Positions 34,095 to 43,119 of a stretch of 49,445 nt of DNA are shown here, in pieces. Source of the DNA: Pseudomonas nabeulensis (lineage in GTDB: Bacteria; Pseudomonadota; Gammaproteobacteria; Pseudomonadales; Pseudomonadaceae). The position numbers and the translations under genes are program-made. Under the pieces are notes generated by a model. That model was not told where the DNA came from, did no database searches, and saw only the letters and a list, made by a program, of their open reading frames with translations. The number at the start of each line of letters is the position of its first letter. Position 1 is the first letter of the stretch. The stretch covers positions 1-49,445 of the forward strand of contig NZ_QUZT01000054.1 in assembly GCF_004682045.1 (NCBI RefSeq), read 5' to 3'.

Positions 34095-35116
34095 ACGTTG
34101 GCCTCGGCGGATGAGCGCAGGCTGGTCAGCAATTCGGCCAACTCGCTCAACTCCGGACGCTCGGCCAGCACCGCTTCTATATAAGCAAAGAAGCGCGGCA
34201 CGTCGGCCAGGTAGCGGGGCTTGCCGTCACGGTGACAGATACGCGCAAAGATGCCGATGACCTTCAGATGGCGTTGCACGCCCATCAGGTCGCTGGCGCG
34301 CAGGAAGTCATCGAAATCCGCTTGCACCGGGATGCCGGCCTGGCCCGCACGCTCCCAATAGCCGCGTTGCCATTCCCGCACACGGGCCTGGGGCCAGCTG
34401 AGGAACGCATCCTTGAACAAGCAGGTGATGTCATAGGTCACCGGGCCGTAGACCGCATCCTGGAAATCCAGCACGCCGGGGTTCGGCTCACTGATCATCA
34501 GGTTGCGCGGCATGTAGTCGCGGTGCACCAGCACTTTGGGTTGGGCCAGGGCGCTGTCGATCAGGCGGTCGCTGGCACGCTGCCAGAGGGTTTGCTGGTG
34601 TGTATCCAACTCGATACCCAAATGCCGGCGCACGTACCACTCGGGAAACAACTCCAGCTCACGGCGCAGCAAGGCAACGTCGTAGCTGGGCAGCGGCACG
34701 TCCATCGGCAATTGCTGGAAGGCCAGCAAAGCGTCAATGGCATCGGCAAATAATTGATCGGCGTTTTGCTCGTCAATCACGTCCAGGTAGGTTTTTGTGC
34801 CCAGGTCATTGAGCAAAAGAAAGCCGCGCGGTAAATCTTCTGCATAAATTTTTGGAACATTTATGCCCGACTTTGCCAGCAAATGGGCGATATCGACGAA
34901 AGGTTTGCAGTTTTCCTGGGGGGGGGGTGCGTCCATTACCACGAACGTACGGCCACCCCCTTCCCAACGGAAATAGCGCCTGAAACTCGCGTCGCTGCTG
35001 GCCGCGGTCAATGTGGCCGGGGGTACGGCACCCCAGCCCTGTGCGTTGAACAGGATTGGCAATTGCTCATCCAGCCAGACTTGCAGCTGTTGTAAACGTA
35101 GATCTTGGTCGGGCAT
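34091..35116 (-). CDS. amgK: N-acetylmuramate/N-acetylglucosamine anomeric kinase
   Basis: Phosphorylates MurNAc and GlcNAc at C1 for cell-wall recycling; aminoglycoside-phosphotransferase fold of 341 residues. The catalytic loop is VLVHRDYMPRNLMI (about 202-215) and the metal-binding DFQD follows in GVLDFQDAVYGP. The N-terminus has SFRRYFRWEGGGRTFVVMDAP. Coding residues APPP are encoded by ten consecutive C bases. It is divergent from lptD across 130 bases and coupled to murU. It corresponds to PA0596. Confidence 0.92.
   Translation of the reverse strand: MPDQDLRLQQLQVWLDEQLPILFNAQGWGAVPPATLTAASSDASFRRYFRWEGGGRTFVVMDAPPPQENCKPFVDIAHLLAKSGINVPKIYAEDLPRGFLLLNDLGTKTYLDVIDEQNADQLFADAIDALLAFQQLPMDVPLPSYDVALLRRELELFPEWYVRRHLGIELDTHQQTLWQRASDRLIDSALAQPKVLVHRDYMPRNLMISEPNPGVLDFQDAVYGPVTYDITCLFKDAFLSWPQARVREWQRGYWERAGQAGIPVQADFDDFLRASDLMGVQRHLKVIGIFARICHRDGKPRYLADVPRFFAYIEAVLAERPELSELAELLTSLRSSAEANV
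34918..34927 (-). repeat. Homopolymer tract of 10 C within amgK
   Basis: Ten G on the plus strand (C10 in the amgK reading direction) encode the prolines of MDAPPPQEN. A change of one base by slippage would frameshift amgK after about 65 codons and could affect coupled murU. Confidence 0.95.
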
Positions 35117-35246
35117 TACAAGGGTCTCCGACGGCCCTAGCCGTCAAGCGGGTCATGCTTTATTATCACGCATCTTTTTCAGACCATCGAGAGTCGTGCG
35201 GCCCACACCGCGGGCAGATGGCACGCAGGAAGCCCGGACTAATAAG

Positions 35247-38060
35247 ATGGCATTGAAATCCCCCGCGTTTCGTAGAAAATTTCCGTTGCTGGTAACCGGC
35301 AGTCTGCTGGCCATGCAACCTTTCGCCACCTCATTCGTGGTCGCCGCGGAACAGTATGACTGCTCAGTCTCTGCTTCGGGTGCCTGGGATTGCGCGCCAA
35401 AAACCGCCGCAGCCCCGTTGCCACCACGTCCGGTGCATGACGGCGCGGCCGTCAGCTCGGGCAACAGCACGGCGCAAACCGATGCTGACGGCCAAGCCGA
35501 CAGCGGGCCGAAGACCGTACTGGTCACCGAGTCCAAGGGCCGTGGCCTGCGTTCGCGCAGTGCTGACTACAGCCACCTGGACTGGGTTCCACGCGATAAG
35601 CTGACCGCTGCCCAACTGGCTGAGACCGGTCCTTATTGCGGCGGTGCGTACATCGAGCCGACGCGTCCAGGCATGAATGACAAGACGAACAAGAGCGATG
35701 CGCCGACCTTCATCGGTGCCAAGGCCTCTCGTTACGAGCAGGAATCACAAGTGGCGACACTGGCCGGTGACGTTGTCATGCGCCAGGGCAGCATGCAGCT
35801 TGAGGCTCAAGAGGCCAGCCTGTACCAAACCGAAAACCGCGGCGAGCTGAACGGCGACGTGCGCTTGCGCGACAACGGTGCCCTGATCGTCGGCGACCAC
35901 GCCCAGGTCCAACTGGACACCGGCGCGGCGCAGATCGACAACGCCGAGTACGTGCTGCACAAGTCGCGCATCCGCGGTAACGCGCTGTACGCCAAGCGTG
36001 CCGAGAACGCGATCATCCGTCTCAAGGACGGTACGTACACCACCTGCGAGCCAGACAGCAACGCCTGGCAGCTCAAGGGCAACAACATCACGTTGAACCC
36101 GGCCACCGGTTTCGGTACGGCCACCAACGCGACGTTGCGGGTCAAGAACATCCCGATCCTGTACACCCCTTACATCTATTTCCCGATCGACGACCGTCGT
36201 CAATCCGGTTTCCTGCCGCCAAGTTTCAGCACCGGCAGCGAAACGGGCTTTACCCTCGTTACGCCGTACTACTTCAACCTGGCGCCAAACTACGACGCCA
36301 CGTTGTACCCGCAATACATGACCAAGCGCGGCATGATGGTGGAAGGCGAGTTCCGCTACCTCACCAAGTCCAGCGAAGGCCAGTTCGGCGGCGGCTACCT
36401 GAACGACGACAACGACGAACGCAAGCAGCAGACCGACTACGAAAAAACCCGCTACATGCTCAACTGGCAACACCGTGGCGGGTTGGATTCGCGTGTATTG
36501 ACCCAGGTCGACTACACCACGATCAGCGATCCGTACTACTTCCAGGACCTCAAGTCCTATCAGGAAGGCGTGGAGAGCAGCGATTACGTCAACCAACAGG
36601 GTTCCGTGACCTATCGCGGCGACAGCTTCCAGGCGCGCTTGAACCTGCAGGCCTACCAGTTGGCGACGATTTCGCAGATCACCCCGTATGATCGCCTGCC
36701 GCAGATTACCTTCAACGGCATGCTGCCTTACCACCCAGGCGGTTTGGACTTCACCTATGACACAGAAGCCGTGCGCTTTGAGCGCAGCCTGGAAAACGGC
36801 ACCTTTACCGATGAGAACGGCCTGGTCTCTCCTCGCCTCGACACCTACGTGACCGGTTTGACCCGTGCAAACGGTACACGCCTGAACGTAGCGCCAGCCG
36901 TCGAATACCCGATGAACACCACCTATGGTTTCATCACGCCGAAGCTCAAGTACGTCTATACCAAGTACGATCTTGATCTCGACAGTATTGGCAAGAACGA
37001 CATCATTGCAGCACAGGCTGCAGCGACGGCCGCTGGCACCCGATATGCCGGCGGCACTTTCAAAAGCTCTCAGGATCGTGCAATCCCGGTTGCTAGCATC
37101 GACAGCGGCCTGTACTTCGACCGCAACACCAACTGGTTCGGCACCAACTATCGCCAGACCCTTGAGCCGCGTGCGTTCTACCTGTACGTACCGAACAAGG
37201 ACCAGAGCGATATCCCGGTATTCGACACCAGCGAGTACTCGTTTAGCTACGCATCGCTGTTCCGCGACAACCGCTTCGCCGGTTCCGACCGCATCGGTGA
37301 CGAGAACAAGCTGTCCCTCGGCTTGACCAGCCGCTGGATCGAAGACAACGGCTTCGAACGTCAGCGTGTTTCCGTGGGTCAGGCGCTGTACTTCAAGGAT
37401 CGTGAAGTTCAACTGCCGGGCGTCCTCGCGGCCGATCGTGCCGATGCACAATCCGATGTATCGCCAATCGCCCTGGACTACGAGTTCCGTTTCAACCGCG
37501 ACTGGCGCGCCACTGCCGATTACAACTGGGACACTGAGGAACACACGCCTCGTTCCGGCAGCGCGATGCTGCACTACCAGCCGGAAGACAACCCGAACAA
37601 GATCATCAACGTCGGTTATCGCTATCGTAACGACCAAGTGGTCTATAACCAGTTGACCGGCAAATGGCAGTTCGGTGGTGACTACGGCACGCCGGGCCAA
37701 GAGAACTACGTGAAGGATTACTACAAAATCCAGCAGCACGACTTCTCGATGATGTGGCCGATCGTTCCACAGTGGAACCTGATCACCCGCTGGCAGTATG
37801 ACTATGCCCGCAACCGTACCCTGGAAGCCTTTGGTGGCTTCGAGTACGACAACTGCTGCTGGAAACTGCGCGTCATCAACCGTTACTGGGTTTCCAACGA
37901 CGAATACAGCCAGATCGCCCCGCTTAACGAAAAGGGTGACCACGGGCTCTTCTTCCAGATCGTCCTCAAAGGACTCGGCGGCCTGACCGGCGCCAAGGTA
38001 GAGAGCTTCCTCGACAAAGGCATTGAAGGTTATCGTGAACGTGAAGACCAAGCTTTCTGA
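35247..38060 (+). CDS. lptD: LPS-assembly outer-membrane protein LptD
   Basis: Outer-membrane beta-barrel translocon that, with LptE, inserts lipopolysaccharide in the outer leaflet; 937 residues, long as in pseudomonads. A signal peptide (about 1-33) is followed by a Pseudomonas-specific insert and an OstA/LptA-like beta-jellyroll (about 165-290, ASRYEQESQVATLAGDVVM). The barrel then ends with the C-terminal plug-and-strand region. Cysteines for the disulfide relay are at the N-terminus (QYDCSV, AWDCAP) and in YDNCCWKLR near residue 870. The start giving MALKSPAFRRKF has the signal peptide; the upstream open frame is not coding. The end overlaps surA. Confidence 0.95.
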   Translation: MALKSPAFRRKFPLLVTGSLLAMQPFATSFVVAAEQYDCSVSASGAWDCAPKTAAAPLPPRPVHDGAAVSSGNSTAQTDADGQADSGPKTVLVTESKGRGLRSRSADYSHLDWVPRDKLTAAQLAETGPYCGGAYIEPTRPGMNDKTNKSDAPTFIGAKASRYEQESQVATLAGDVVMRQGSMQLEAQEASLYQTENRGELNGDVRLRDNGALIVGDHAQVQLDTGAAQIDNAEYVLHKSRIRGNALYAKRAENAIIRLKDGTYTTCEPDSNAWQLKGNNITLNPATGFGTATNATLRVKNIPILYTPYIYFPIDDRRQSGFLPPSFSTGSETGFTLVTPYYFNLAPNYDATLYPQYMTKRGMMVEGEFRYLTKSSEGQFGGGYLNDDNDERKQQTDYEKTRYMLNWQHRGGLDSRVLTQVDYTTISDPYYFQDLKSYQEGVESSDYVNQQGSVTYRGDSFQARLNLQAYQLATISQITPYDRLPQITFNGMLPYHPGGLDFTYDTEAVRFERSLENGTFTDENGLVSPRLDTYVTGLTRANGTRLNVAPAVEYPMNTTYGFITPKLKYVYTKYDLDLDSIGKNDIIAAQAAATAAGTRYAGGTFKSSQDRAIPVASIDSGLYFDRNTNWFGTNYRQTLEPRAFYLYVPNKDQSDIPVFDTSEYSFSYASLFRDNRFAGSDRIGDENKLSLGLTSRWIEDNGFERQRVSVGQALYFKDREVQLPGVLAADRADAQSDVSPIALDYEFRFNRDWRATADYNWDTEEHTPRSGSAMLHYQPEDNPNKIINVGYRYRNDQVVYNQLTGKWQFGGDYGTPGQENYVKDYYKIQQHDFSMMWPIVPQWNLITRWQYDYARNRTLEAFGGFEYDNCCWKLRVINRYWVSNDEYSQIAPLNEKGDHGLFFQIVLKGLGGLTGAKVESFLDKGIEGYREREDQAF

Positions 38061-39375
38061 TTGTCTGCGCCCGCTAGTGCTGGGCGCGCTGTTCCTGGGT
38101 ACCGCATCGGCGCACGCTGCGGTTCAAGAACTGGATAAGGTAGTGGCCATCGTCGATAACGACGTGATCATGCAGAGCCAACTGGACCAACGCGTCAAGG
38201 AAGTCCAGCAAACCATCGCCAAGCGTGGCGGTGGCGTGCCGCCGACCAGCGTGCTGGACCAACAGGTGCTGGAGCGCCTGATCGTCGAAAACCTGCAACT
38301 GCAGATCGGTGATCGTTCCGGCATCCGTATTTCGGACGAAGAACTGAACCAGGCCGTGGGCACCATCGCCCAGCGCAACAACATGAGCATTGACCAGTTC
38401 CGCGCGGCCCTGGCCCACGACGGCTTGTCCTATGAGGACGCCCGTGACCAGATCCGCCGTGAAATGATCATCAGCCGTGTGCGTCAGCGCCGCGTGGCCG
38501 AGCGGGTTCAGGTGTCCGAGCAGGAAGTGAAGAACTTCCTGGCGTCGGACCTGGGCAAGATGCAGCTTTCCGAAGAGCTGCACCTGGCCAATATCCTGAT
38601 CGCCACGCCAGACAGCGCAACATCCGAACAGCTCAATGCGGCAGCGGCAAAAACCCAGGCCGTCTATGACCGCCTCAAGGCCGGTGCGGACTTTGCCCAG
38701 ACAGCGATTGCCGTGTCCGGCAGTGACAACGCCCTCGAAGGCGGCGATATGGGCTGGCGTAAAGCCGCTCAATTGCCACCTCCGTTCGACCGCGAGCTGA
38801 GCGCCATGGAAGTGGGTGGTATCACCCAGCCTGCGCGTACACCGGGTGGTTTCATCATCCTGAAGCTCCTGGAAAAACGTGGCGGCGAGACTTCGCTCAA
38901 GGATGAGGTGCACGTTCGCCACATCCTGGTCAAACCAAGCGAAATCCGCACCGAAGCCCAAACCAAGGAACTGGCCCAGAAGATCTATGACCGCATCGAA
39001 AGCGGTGAAGACTTCGCCACCCTGGCCAAGAGCTTCTCGGAAGACCCAGGTTCTGCCCTCAACGGCGGCGACCTGAACTGGATCGATCCGAAGGCACTGG
39101 TGCCGGAGTTCCAGCAAGTCATGGCCGCCACTCCGCAAGGCGTGCTGTCCAAGCCGTTCAAGACCCAATATGGCTGGCATGTGCTGGAAGTCCTTGGCCG
39201 TCGCGCCACCGACAACACCGCCCAGGCCCGCGAGCAACAAGCCCTGAACGTCCTGCGTAACCGCAAATACGACGAAGAGCTGCAAACCTGGCTGCGTCAG
39301 ATCCGTGACGAAGCCTACGTAGAGAACAAGCTGCCAGGCGCCGAGCAAACAGGCACCGACCAGGCAGCTCAGTGA
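38035..39375 (+). CDS. surA: Periplasmic chaperone and peptidyl-prolyl isomerase SurA
   Basis: Chaperone for outer-membrane proteins including LptD. 446 residues from the chosen GTG: signal peptide (about 1-31, cleaved in ASAHA-AVQEL), an N-terminal chaperone domain and two parvulin domains (about 178-278 and 290-390, both with the LHLANILI / VHVRHILVKPSE opening). No ATG is available. Candidates are TTG 38023, GTG 38035 and GTG 38041; GTG 38035 has GAAGG at the best distance and gives MNVKTKLSDCL. All overlap the lptD end, suggesting coupling. It is the second gene of lptD-surA-pdxA-rsmA-apaG-apaH. Confidence 0.92.
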   Translation: MNVKTKLSDCLRPLVLGALFLGTASAHAAVQELDKVVAIVDNDVIMQSQLDQRVKEVQQTIAKRGGGVPPTSVLDQQVLERLIVENLQLQIGDRSGIRISDEELNQAVGTIAQRNNMSIDQFRAALAHDGLSYEDARDQIRREMIISRVRQRRVAERVQVSEQEVKNFLASDLGKMQLSEELHLANILIATPDSATSEQLNAAAAKTQAVYDRLKAGADFAQTAIAVSGSDNALEGGDMGWRKAAQLPPPFDRELSAMEVGGITQPARTPGGFIILKLLEKRGGETSLKDEVHVRHILVKPSEIRTEAQTKELAQKIYDRIESGEDFATLAKSFSEDPGSALNGGDLNWIDPKALVPEFQQVMAATPQGVLSKPFKTQYGWHVLEVLGRRATDNTAQAREQQALNVLRNRKYDEELQTWLRQIRDEAYVENKLPGAEQTGTDQAAQ

Positions 39376-40361
39376 AACCCCAGCGTTTCGCGGTAACACC
39401 CGGCGAGCCGGCCGGCATTGGTCCCGACCTGTGCCTGCTGCTCGCCTCGCAAGCCCAGCCACACCCCCTGATTGCCATTACCAGCCGCGACCTGCTCCTT
39501 GAGCGGGCCGCGCAGTTGGGCGTGGCCGTCGGTTTGATCGAGGTGTCGCCAGGCCGCTGGCCCGACCTGCCCGCCCCTGCCGGCAGCCTGTATGTGTGGG
39601 ACACCCCTCTGTACGCCAAGGTCGTTGCCGGGCAATTGGACAAAGCCAATGCGGCGTTCGTGCTGGAAACCCTGACCCGCGCCGGACAAGGCTGCATCGA
39701 CGGTGATTTTGCCGGCATGATCACCGCCCCGGTGCACAAGGGCGTGATCAACGAATCGGGCATCGCCTTCTCCGGGCATACCGAATTCCTGGCTGAACTG
39801 ACCCACACCGAACAAGTTGTGATGATGCTGGCCACACGCGGCCTGCGCGTTGCCCTGGTGACGACACACCTGCCGCTGCGCGAGATTGCCGACGCGATTA
39901 CCGTCGAGCGCCTGGAGCGCGTAACGCGCATCCTGCACGCCGACCTGCAACAGAAATTCGGCATCGCCCAACCGCGCATCCTGGTCTGCGGGCTCAACCC
40001 CCACGCCGGTGAGGGCGGTCACCTGGGCCATGAAGAAATCGACATCATCGAACCCACCCTGGAGCGTCTGCGCCAAGAAGGCATGGACCTGCGCGGCCCA
40101 CTGCCTGCGGACACTCTGTTTACCCCCAAATATCTGGAGCACTGCGATGCAGTGCTGGCGATGTACCATGACCAGGGGCTGCCGGTGCTTAAATACAAAG
40201 GCTTCGGCGCCGCCGTCAACGTGACACTGGGCCTGCCGATCATCCGCACTTCCGTCGACCATGGCACCGCCCTGGACCTGGCGGGCAGCGGCAAGATCGA
40301 TACCGGCAGCCTGCACGTGGCCCTGGAAACCGCCTATCAGATGGCCGAGACCCGTATATGA
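39372..40361 (+). CDS. pdxA: 4-hydroxythreonine-4-phosphate dehydrogenase
   Basis: Pyridoxal phosphate synthesis enzyme that oxidises 4-phosphohydroxy-L-threonine; 329 residues. Starts with VTPGEPAGIGPDL; metal-binding histidines are in SGHTEFLAEL, GLNPHAGEGGHLG and YHDQGLPVLKY. The C-terminus has RTSVDHGTALDLAG. The start codon is GTG, overlapping the surA stop codon (GTGA), and it overlaps rsmA by 4 bases. This gene order (surA-pdxA-rsmA-apaGH) is the same as in E. coli. Confidence 0.95.
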   Translation: MKPQRFAVTPGEPAGIGPDLCLLLASQAQPHPLIAITSRDLLLERAAQLGVAVGLIEVSPGRWPDLPAPAGSLYVWDTPLYAKVVAGQLDKANAAFVLETLTRAGQGCIDGDFAGMITAPVHKGVINESGIAFSGHTEFLAELTHTEQVVMMLATRGLRVALVTTHLPLREIADAITVERLERVTRILHADLQQKFGIAQPRILVCGLNPHAGEGGHLGHEEIDIIEPTLERLRQEGMDLRGPLPADTLFTPKYLEHCDAVLAMYHDQGLPVLKYKGFGAAVNVTLGLPIIRTSVDHGTALDLAGSGKIDTGSLHVALETAYQMAETRI

Positions 40362-41170
40362 CTGAGCATTACCAACACCGGGCGCGCAAGCGCTTCGGGC
40401 AAAACTTCCTGCACGACGCTGGCGTGATCGACCGCATCCTGCGCTCCATCCATGCCAAGCCCGAAGACCGCCTGCTGGAAATCGGCCCGGGCCAGGGCGC
40501 GCTGACCCAAGGCCTGCTGGCCAGCGGTGGCCAATTGGACGTGGTGGAGTTGGACAAGGACCTGATCCCGATCCTCAACCAGCAGTTCGCTGGCAAGCCC
40601 AACTTCAACCTGCATCAAGGCGATGCGCTGAAGTTCGACTTCAATACCCTCAACGCCGCGCCTAACAGCCTGCGTGTGGTGGGTAACCTGCCGTACAACA
40701 TCTCCACCCCGTTGATCTTCCACCTGCTGAACAACGCCGGGATCATCCGCGACATGCACTTCATGCTGCAAAAAGAAGTCGTGGAGCGCCTGGCGGCTGG
40801 GCCTGGTGGGGGTGATTGGGGCCGTCTGTCGATCATGGTTCAGTATCACTGCCGCGTAGAACATCTGTTCAACGTCGGCCCTGGTGCGTTCAACCCGCCG
40901 CCGAAGGTCGACTCGGCCATCGTGCGCCTGGTGCCCCACGCCGTGCTGCCGCACCCGGCCAAGGATCACAAGCTGCTGGAGCGCATCGTGCGCGAAGCCT
41001 TCAACCAGCGCCGCAAGACCCTGCGCAATACGCTCAAGGCCCTGCTGAGCAACGCCGAAATCGAAGCCGCCGGTGTCGACGGCAGCCTGCGCCCCGAGCA
41101 ACTGGACCTCGCCGCGTTCGTGCGCCTGGCCGACCAACTGGCTATCCAGCCCGCGCCAGCCGCAGACTGA
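40358..41170 (+). CDS. rsmA: 16S rRNA dimethyladenosine transferase
   Basis: Dimethylates two adjacent adenines (A1518 and A1519 in E. coli numbering) near the 3' end of 16S rRNA. The 270 residues start RARKRFGQNFLHD; the SAM-binding loop is LEIGPGQGALTQGLL (about 43-57) and the catalytic NLPYNIS is near residue 111. A helical C-terminal domain ends the protein with VREAFNQRRKTLRNTLK. It overlaps pdxA by 4 bases. A palindrome separates it from apaG. Confidence 0.95.
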   Translation: MTEHYQHRARKRFGQNFLHDAGVIDRILRSIHAKPEDRLLEIGPGQGALTQGLLASGGQLDVVELDKDLIPILNQQFAGKPNFNLHQGDALKFDFNTLNAAPNSLRVVGNLPYNISTPLIFHLLNNAGIIRDMHFMLQKEVVERLAAGPGGGDWGRLSIMVQYHCRVEHLFNVGPGAFNPPPKVDSAIVRLVPHAVLPHPAKDHKLLERIVREAFNQRRKTLRNTLKALLSNAEIEAAGVDGSLRPEQLDLAAFVRLADQLAIQPAPAAD

Positions 41171-41183
41171 TACCTTCGGGCAT

Positions 41184-41203
41184 GGCCAGACACATGTCTG
41201 GCC
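41184..41203. repeat. 20-base perfect palindrome between rsmA and apaG
   Basis: GGCCAGACA and its complement are separated by CA, giving a palindromic sequence of 20 bases. TGGCCTAG overlaps the right arm and recurs about 17 bases further on. There is no U-run. It could be an operator or a processing site within the operon. Confidence 0.6.
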
Positions 41204-41267
41204 TAGTGCCCACCTCTTGGCCTAGACTGACCCGCATCTGCTGTCCTCCGCTTTTAAGGCCTCTTGC

Positions 41268-41648
41268 ATGTCCGATCCTCGCTACCAGATCGACGTCAGC
41301 GTCGTCACCCGCTTCCTGGCGGACCAATCCCAACCCGAACACAACCGCTTCGCCTTTGCCTACACCATTACGGTGAAAAACAACGGGCTGGTGCCAGCCA
41401 AGCTGTTATCACGCCATTGGGTGATCACCGACGGTGACGGTCAGGTCGAAGAGGTTCGTGGCGCGGGCGTCGTGGGGCAGCAACCGCTGATCGACAGCGG
41501 CGCCAGCCATACCTATAGCAGTGGCACGGTGATGACCTCCAAGGTCGGCACCATGCAAGGCTCGTATCAAATGAAAGCCACCGACGGCCAGTTGTTCGAC
41601 GCCATCATCGCGCCCTTCCGCCTCGCCGTGCCCGGAGCCCTGCACTGA
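41268..41648 (+). CDS. apaG: ApaG protein (CO2+/MG2+ efflux-associated DUF525)
   Basis: Fibronectin-like single-domain protein of 126 residues encoded next to apaH in many proteobacteria. Family features are RFLADQSQPEHNRFAFAYTI, LLSRHWVITDGDG and VVGQQPLIDSG with GSYQM. Its molecular role is not settled; it has been linked to Co/Mg resistance and to binding of nucleotides. Its stop codon overlaps the apaH ATG by one base. Confidence 0.93.
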   Translation: MSDPRYQIDVSVVTRFLADQSQPEHNRFAFAYTITVKNNGLVPAKLLSRHWVITDGDGQVEEVRGAGVVGQQPLIDSGASHTYSSGTVMTSKVGTMQGSYQMKATDGQLFDAIIAPFRLAVPGALH

Positions 41649-42496
41649 TGGCGACGTACGCGGTCGGTGACCTGCAAGGCTGTCTGGAACCCCTCAAATG
41701 CTTGCTTGAACGCGTCGCCTTCGACCCGGCGCACGACCGCCTGTGGCTGGTCGGTGACCTGGTCAACCGCGGCCCCGAATCCCTGGCGACCCTGCGCTAC
41801 CTCTATAGCCTGCGTGATTCGCTGGTGTGCGTGCTAGGCAACCACGACCTGCACCTGCTGGCCGCCGGCAATAACATCGAACGCCTGAAAAAAGGCGACA
41901 CCCTGCGGGAAATCCTGGAAGCGCCAGACCGTGCCGAATTGCTCGACTGGTTGCGCCGTCAAAAGCTCATGCATTACGACGAGGCCCGAAACATGGCCCT
42001 GGTGCATGCCGGCATCCCGCCCCAGTGGACACTGAAAAAAGCCCTCAAGTGCGCCGCCGAAGTCGAAAGCGTGCTGGCTGATGACGGGCTGTACACCACT
42101 TACCTCGACGGCATGTACGGCAACGAACCGGTGAAGTGGGACAACGACCTCAGCGGTGTCACGCGCCTGCGGGTGATCACCAATTACTTCACCCGCATGC
42201 GTTTCTGCACCGCCGAAGGCAAGCTGGACCTCAAGAGCAAGGAAGGCGCCGACACCGCCCTGCCCGGCTACAAGCCGTGGTTTGCCCATAAAGACCGCAA
42301 GACCCGCGACACCCGGATCATCTTCGGCCATTGGGCCGCGCTTGAAGGCAATTGTGATGAGCCCGGCGTGTTCGCCCTCGACACCGGTTGCGTGTGGGGC
42401 GGCGCCATGACCCTGATGAACATCGACACTGGCGAGCGCCTTAGCTGCCAGTGTGAATCCCCCCTTTCCGTTACGCCGCCGGCCGCCAAGCCCTAG
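41648..42496 (+). CDS. apaH: Diadenosine tetraphosphatase (symmetrical)
   Basis: Cleaves Ap4A to two ADP and decaps NpN-capped RNA. Calcineurin-like phosphatase of 282 residues. Metal motifs are VGDLQGCLEPLK (DxH variant with Q, as in ApaH), LVGDLVNRGP and LGNHDLHLLA, then GHWAALEG and the late FALDTGCVWGG. It is translationally coupled to apaG. glpE starts 8 bases later on the same strand. Confidence 0.94.
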   Translation: MATYAVGDLQGCLEPLKCLLERVAFDPAHDRLWLVGDLVNRGPESLATLRYLYSLRDSLVCVLGNHDLHLLAAGNNIERLKKGDTLREILEAPDRAELLDWLRRQKLMHYDEARNMALVHAGIPPQWTLKKALKCAAEVESVLADDGLYTTYLDGMYGNEPVKWDNDLSGVTRLRVITNYFTRMRFCTAEGKLDLKSKEGADTALPGYKPWFAHKDRKTRDTRIIFGHWAALEGNCDEPGVFALDTGCVWGGAMTLMNIDTGERLSCQCESPLSVTPPAAKP

Positions 42497-42504
42497 GAGC
42501 CCCC

Positions 42505-42834
42505 ATGAGCGAATTCAAACGTATCCCTCCCGAACAAGCCCAGGCCCTGCGCGAGCAAGGTGCCGTGGTGGTCGATATCCGCGACCAGCCGACTTACATC
42601 GCCGCGCATATCAGCGGCGCACAGCATTTGGACAACCACAACATTGCCGATTTCATCCGCGCCGCCGACCTCGATGCGCCAGTGATCGTGGCCTGCTACC
42701 ACGGCAACTCCAGCCAGAGCGCAGCGGCGTACCTGATCAGCCAGGGCTTCTCCGACGTCTATAGCCTCGACGGGGGCTTTGAGCTGTGGCGTACGACTTT
42801 TCCTGCGGAAATTTCCTCAGGCGATTCGCAATAA
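42505..42834 (+). CDS. glpE: Thiosulfate sulfurtransferase GlpE
   Basis: Single-domain rhodanese of 109 residues. The catalytic cysteine is in VACYHGNSSQSAA (about residue 65), in a six-residue active-site loop; DIRDQPTYIAAHI gives the CH2A-like region. It transfers sulfur from thiosulfate to acceptors such as cyanide or thioredoxin. It is last in the lptD operon. A T-run (TTTTTTT) follows the stop codon after a weak GCG-ATT-CGC stem, a possible terminator. Confidence 0.9.
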   Translation: MSEFKRIPPEQAQALREQGAVVVDIRDQPTYIAAHISGAQHLDNHNIADFIRAADLDAPVIVACYHGNSSQSAAAYLISQGFSDVYSLDGGFELWRTTFPAEISSGDSQ

Positions 42835-42922
42835 TTTTTTTCACTCCCCGCTATCCCGCGTGACGCTTGGGCTCGCGCCGTTTCTGACGAACGGCGCAGC
42901 CAAACTAATTACGCATCGCGCC

Positions 42923-42952
42923 TTGACCTCCCGGATTCCGAACTATCCTTAA
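42923..42952 (+). promoter_or_regulatory. Candidate RpoS-type promoter of prkA operon
   Basis: CTATCCTTAA (42943-42952) is close to the stationary-phase sigma factor -10 sequence CTATACTTAA, and TTGACC lies 15 bases upstream (42923-42928). The spacing is short for sigma-70 but tolerated by sigma-S. The leader to the prkA ATG is about 160 bases and holds a small hairpin (GCCGGTACACCGGC at 42979-42992). The equivalent yeaGH genes of E. coli are RpoS dependent. Confidence 0.5.
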
Positions 42953-43119
42953 GCGCAGGCCATCCGAATCAGGGGAGAGCCGGTACACCGGCGTGCGGGT
43001 CATCGGTAGCGTTTCAGGGTGTTCTGGGGGGAAAACGGCCATTGGCGTTCGTCAATGACTGCCAGCATCGACTGATTGATCCGGCGTCGGCTCCACGTAT
43101 CGAGCGAGGTGACGACGTC

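Noticed and set aside
35745..38051. 768-codon open frame opposite lptD
   Set aside because: Antisense to an essential, well-recognised gene with repetitive valine/aspartate-rich translation and no ribosome site; a shadow.
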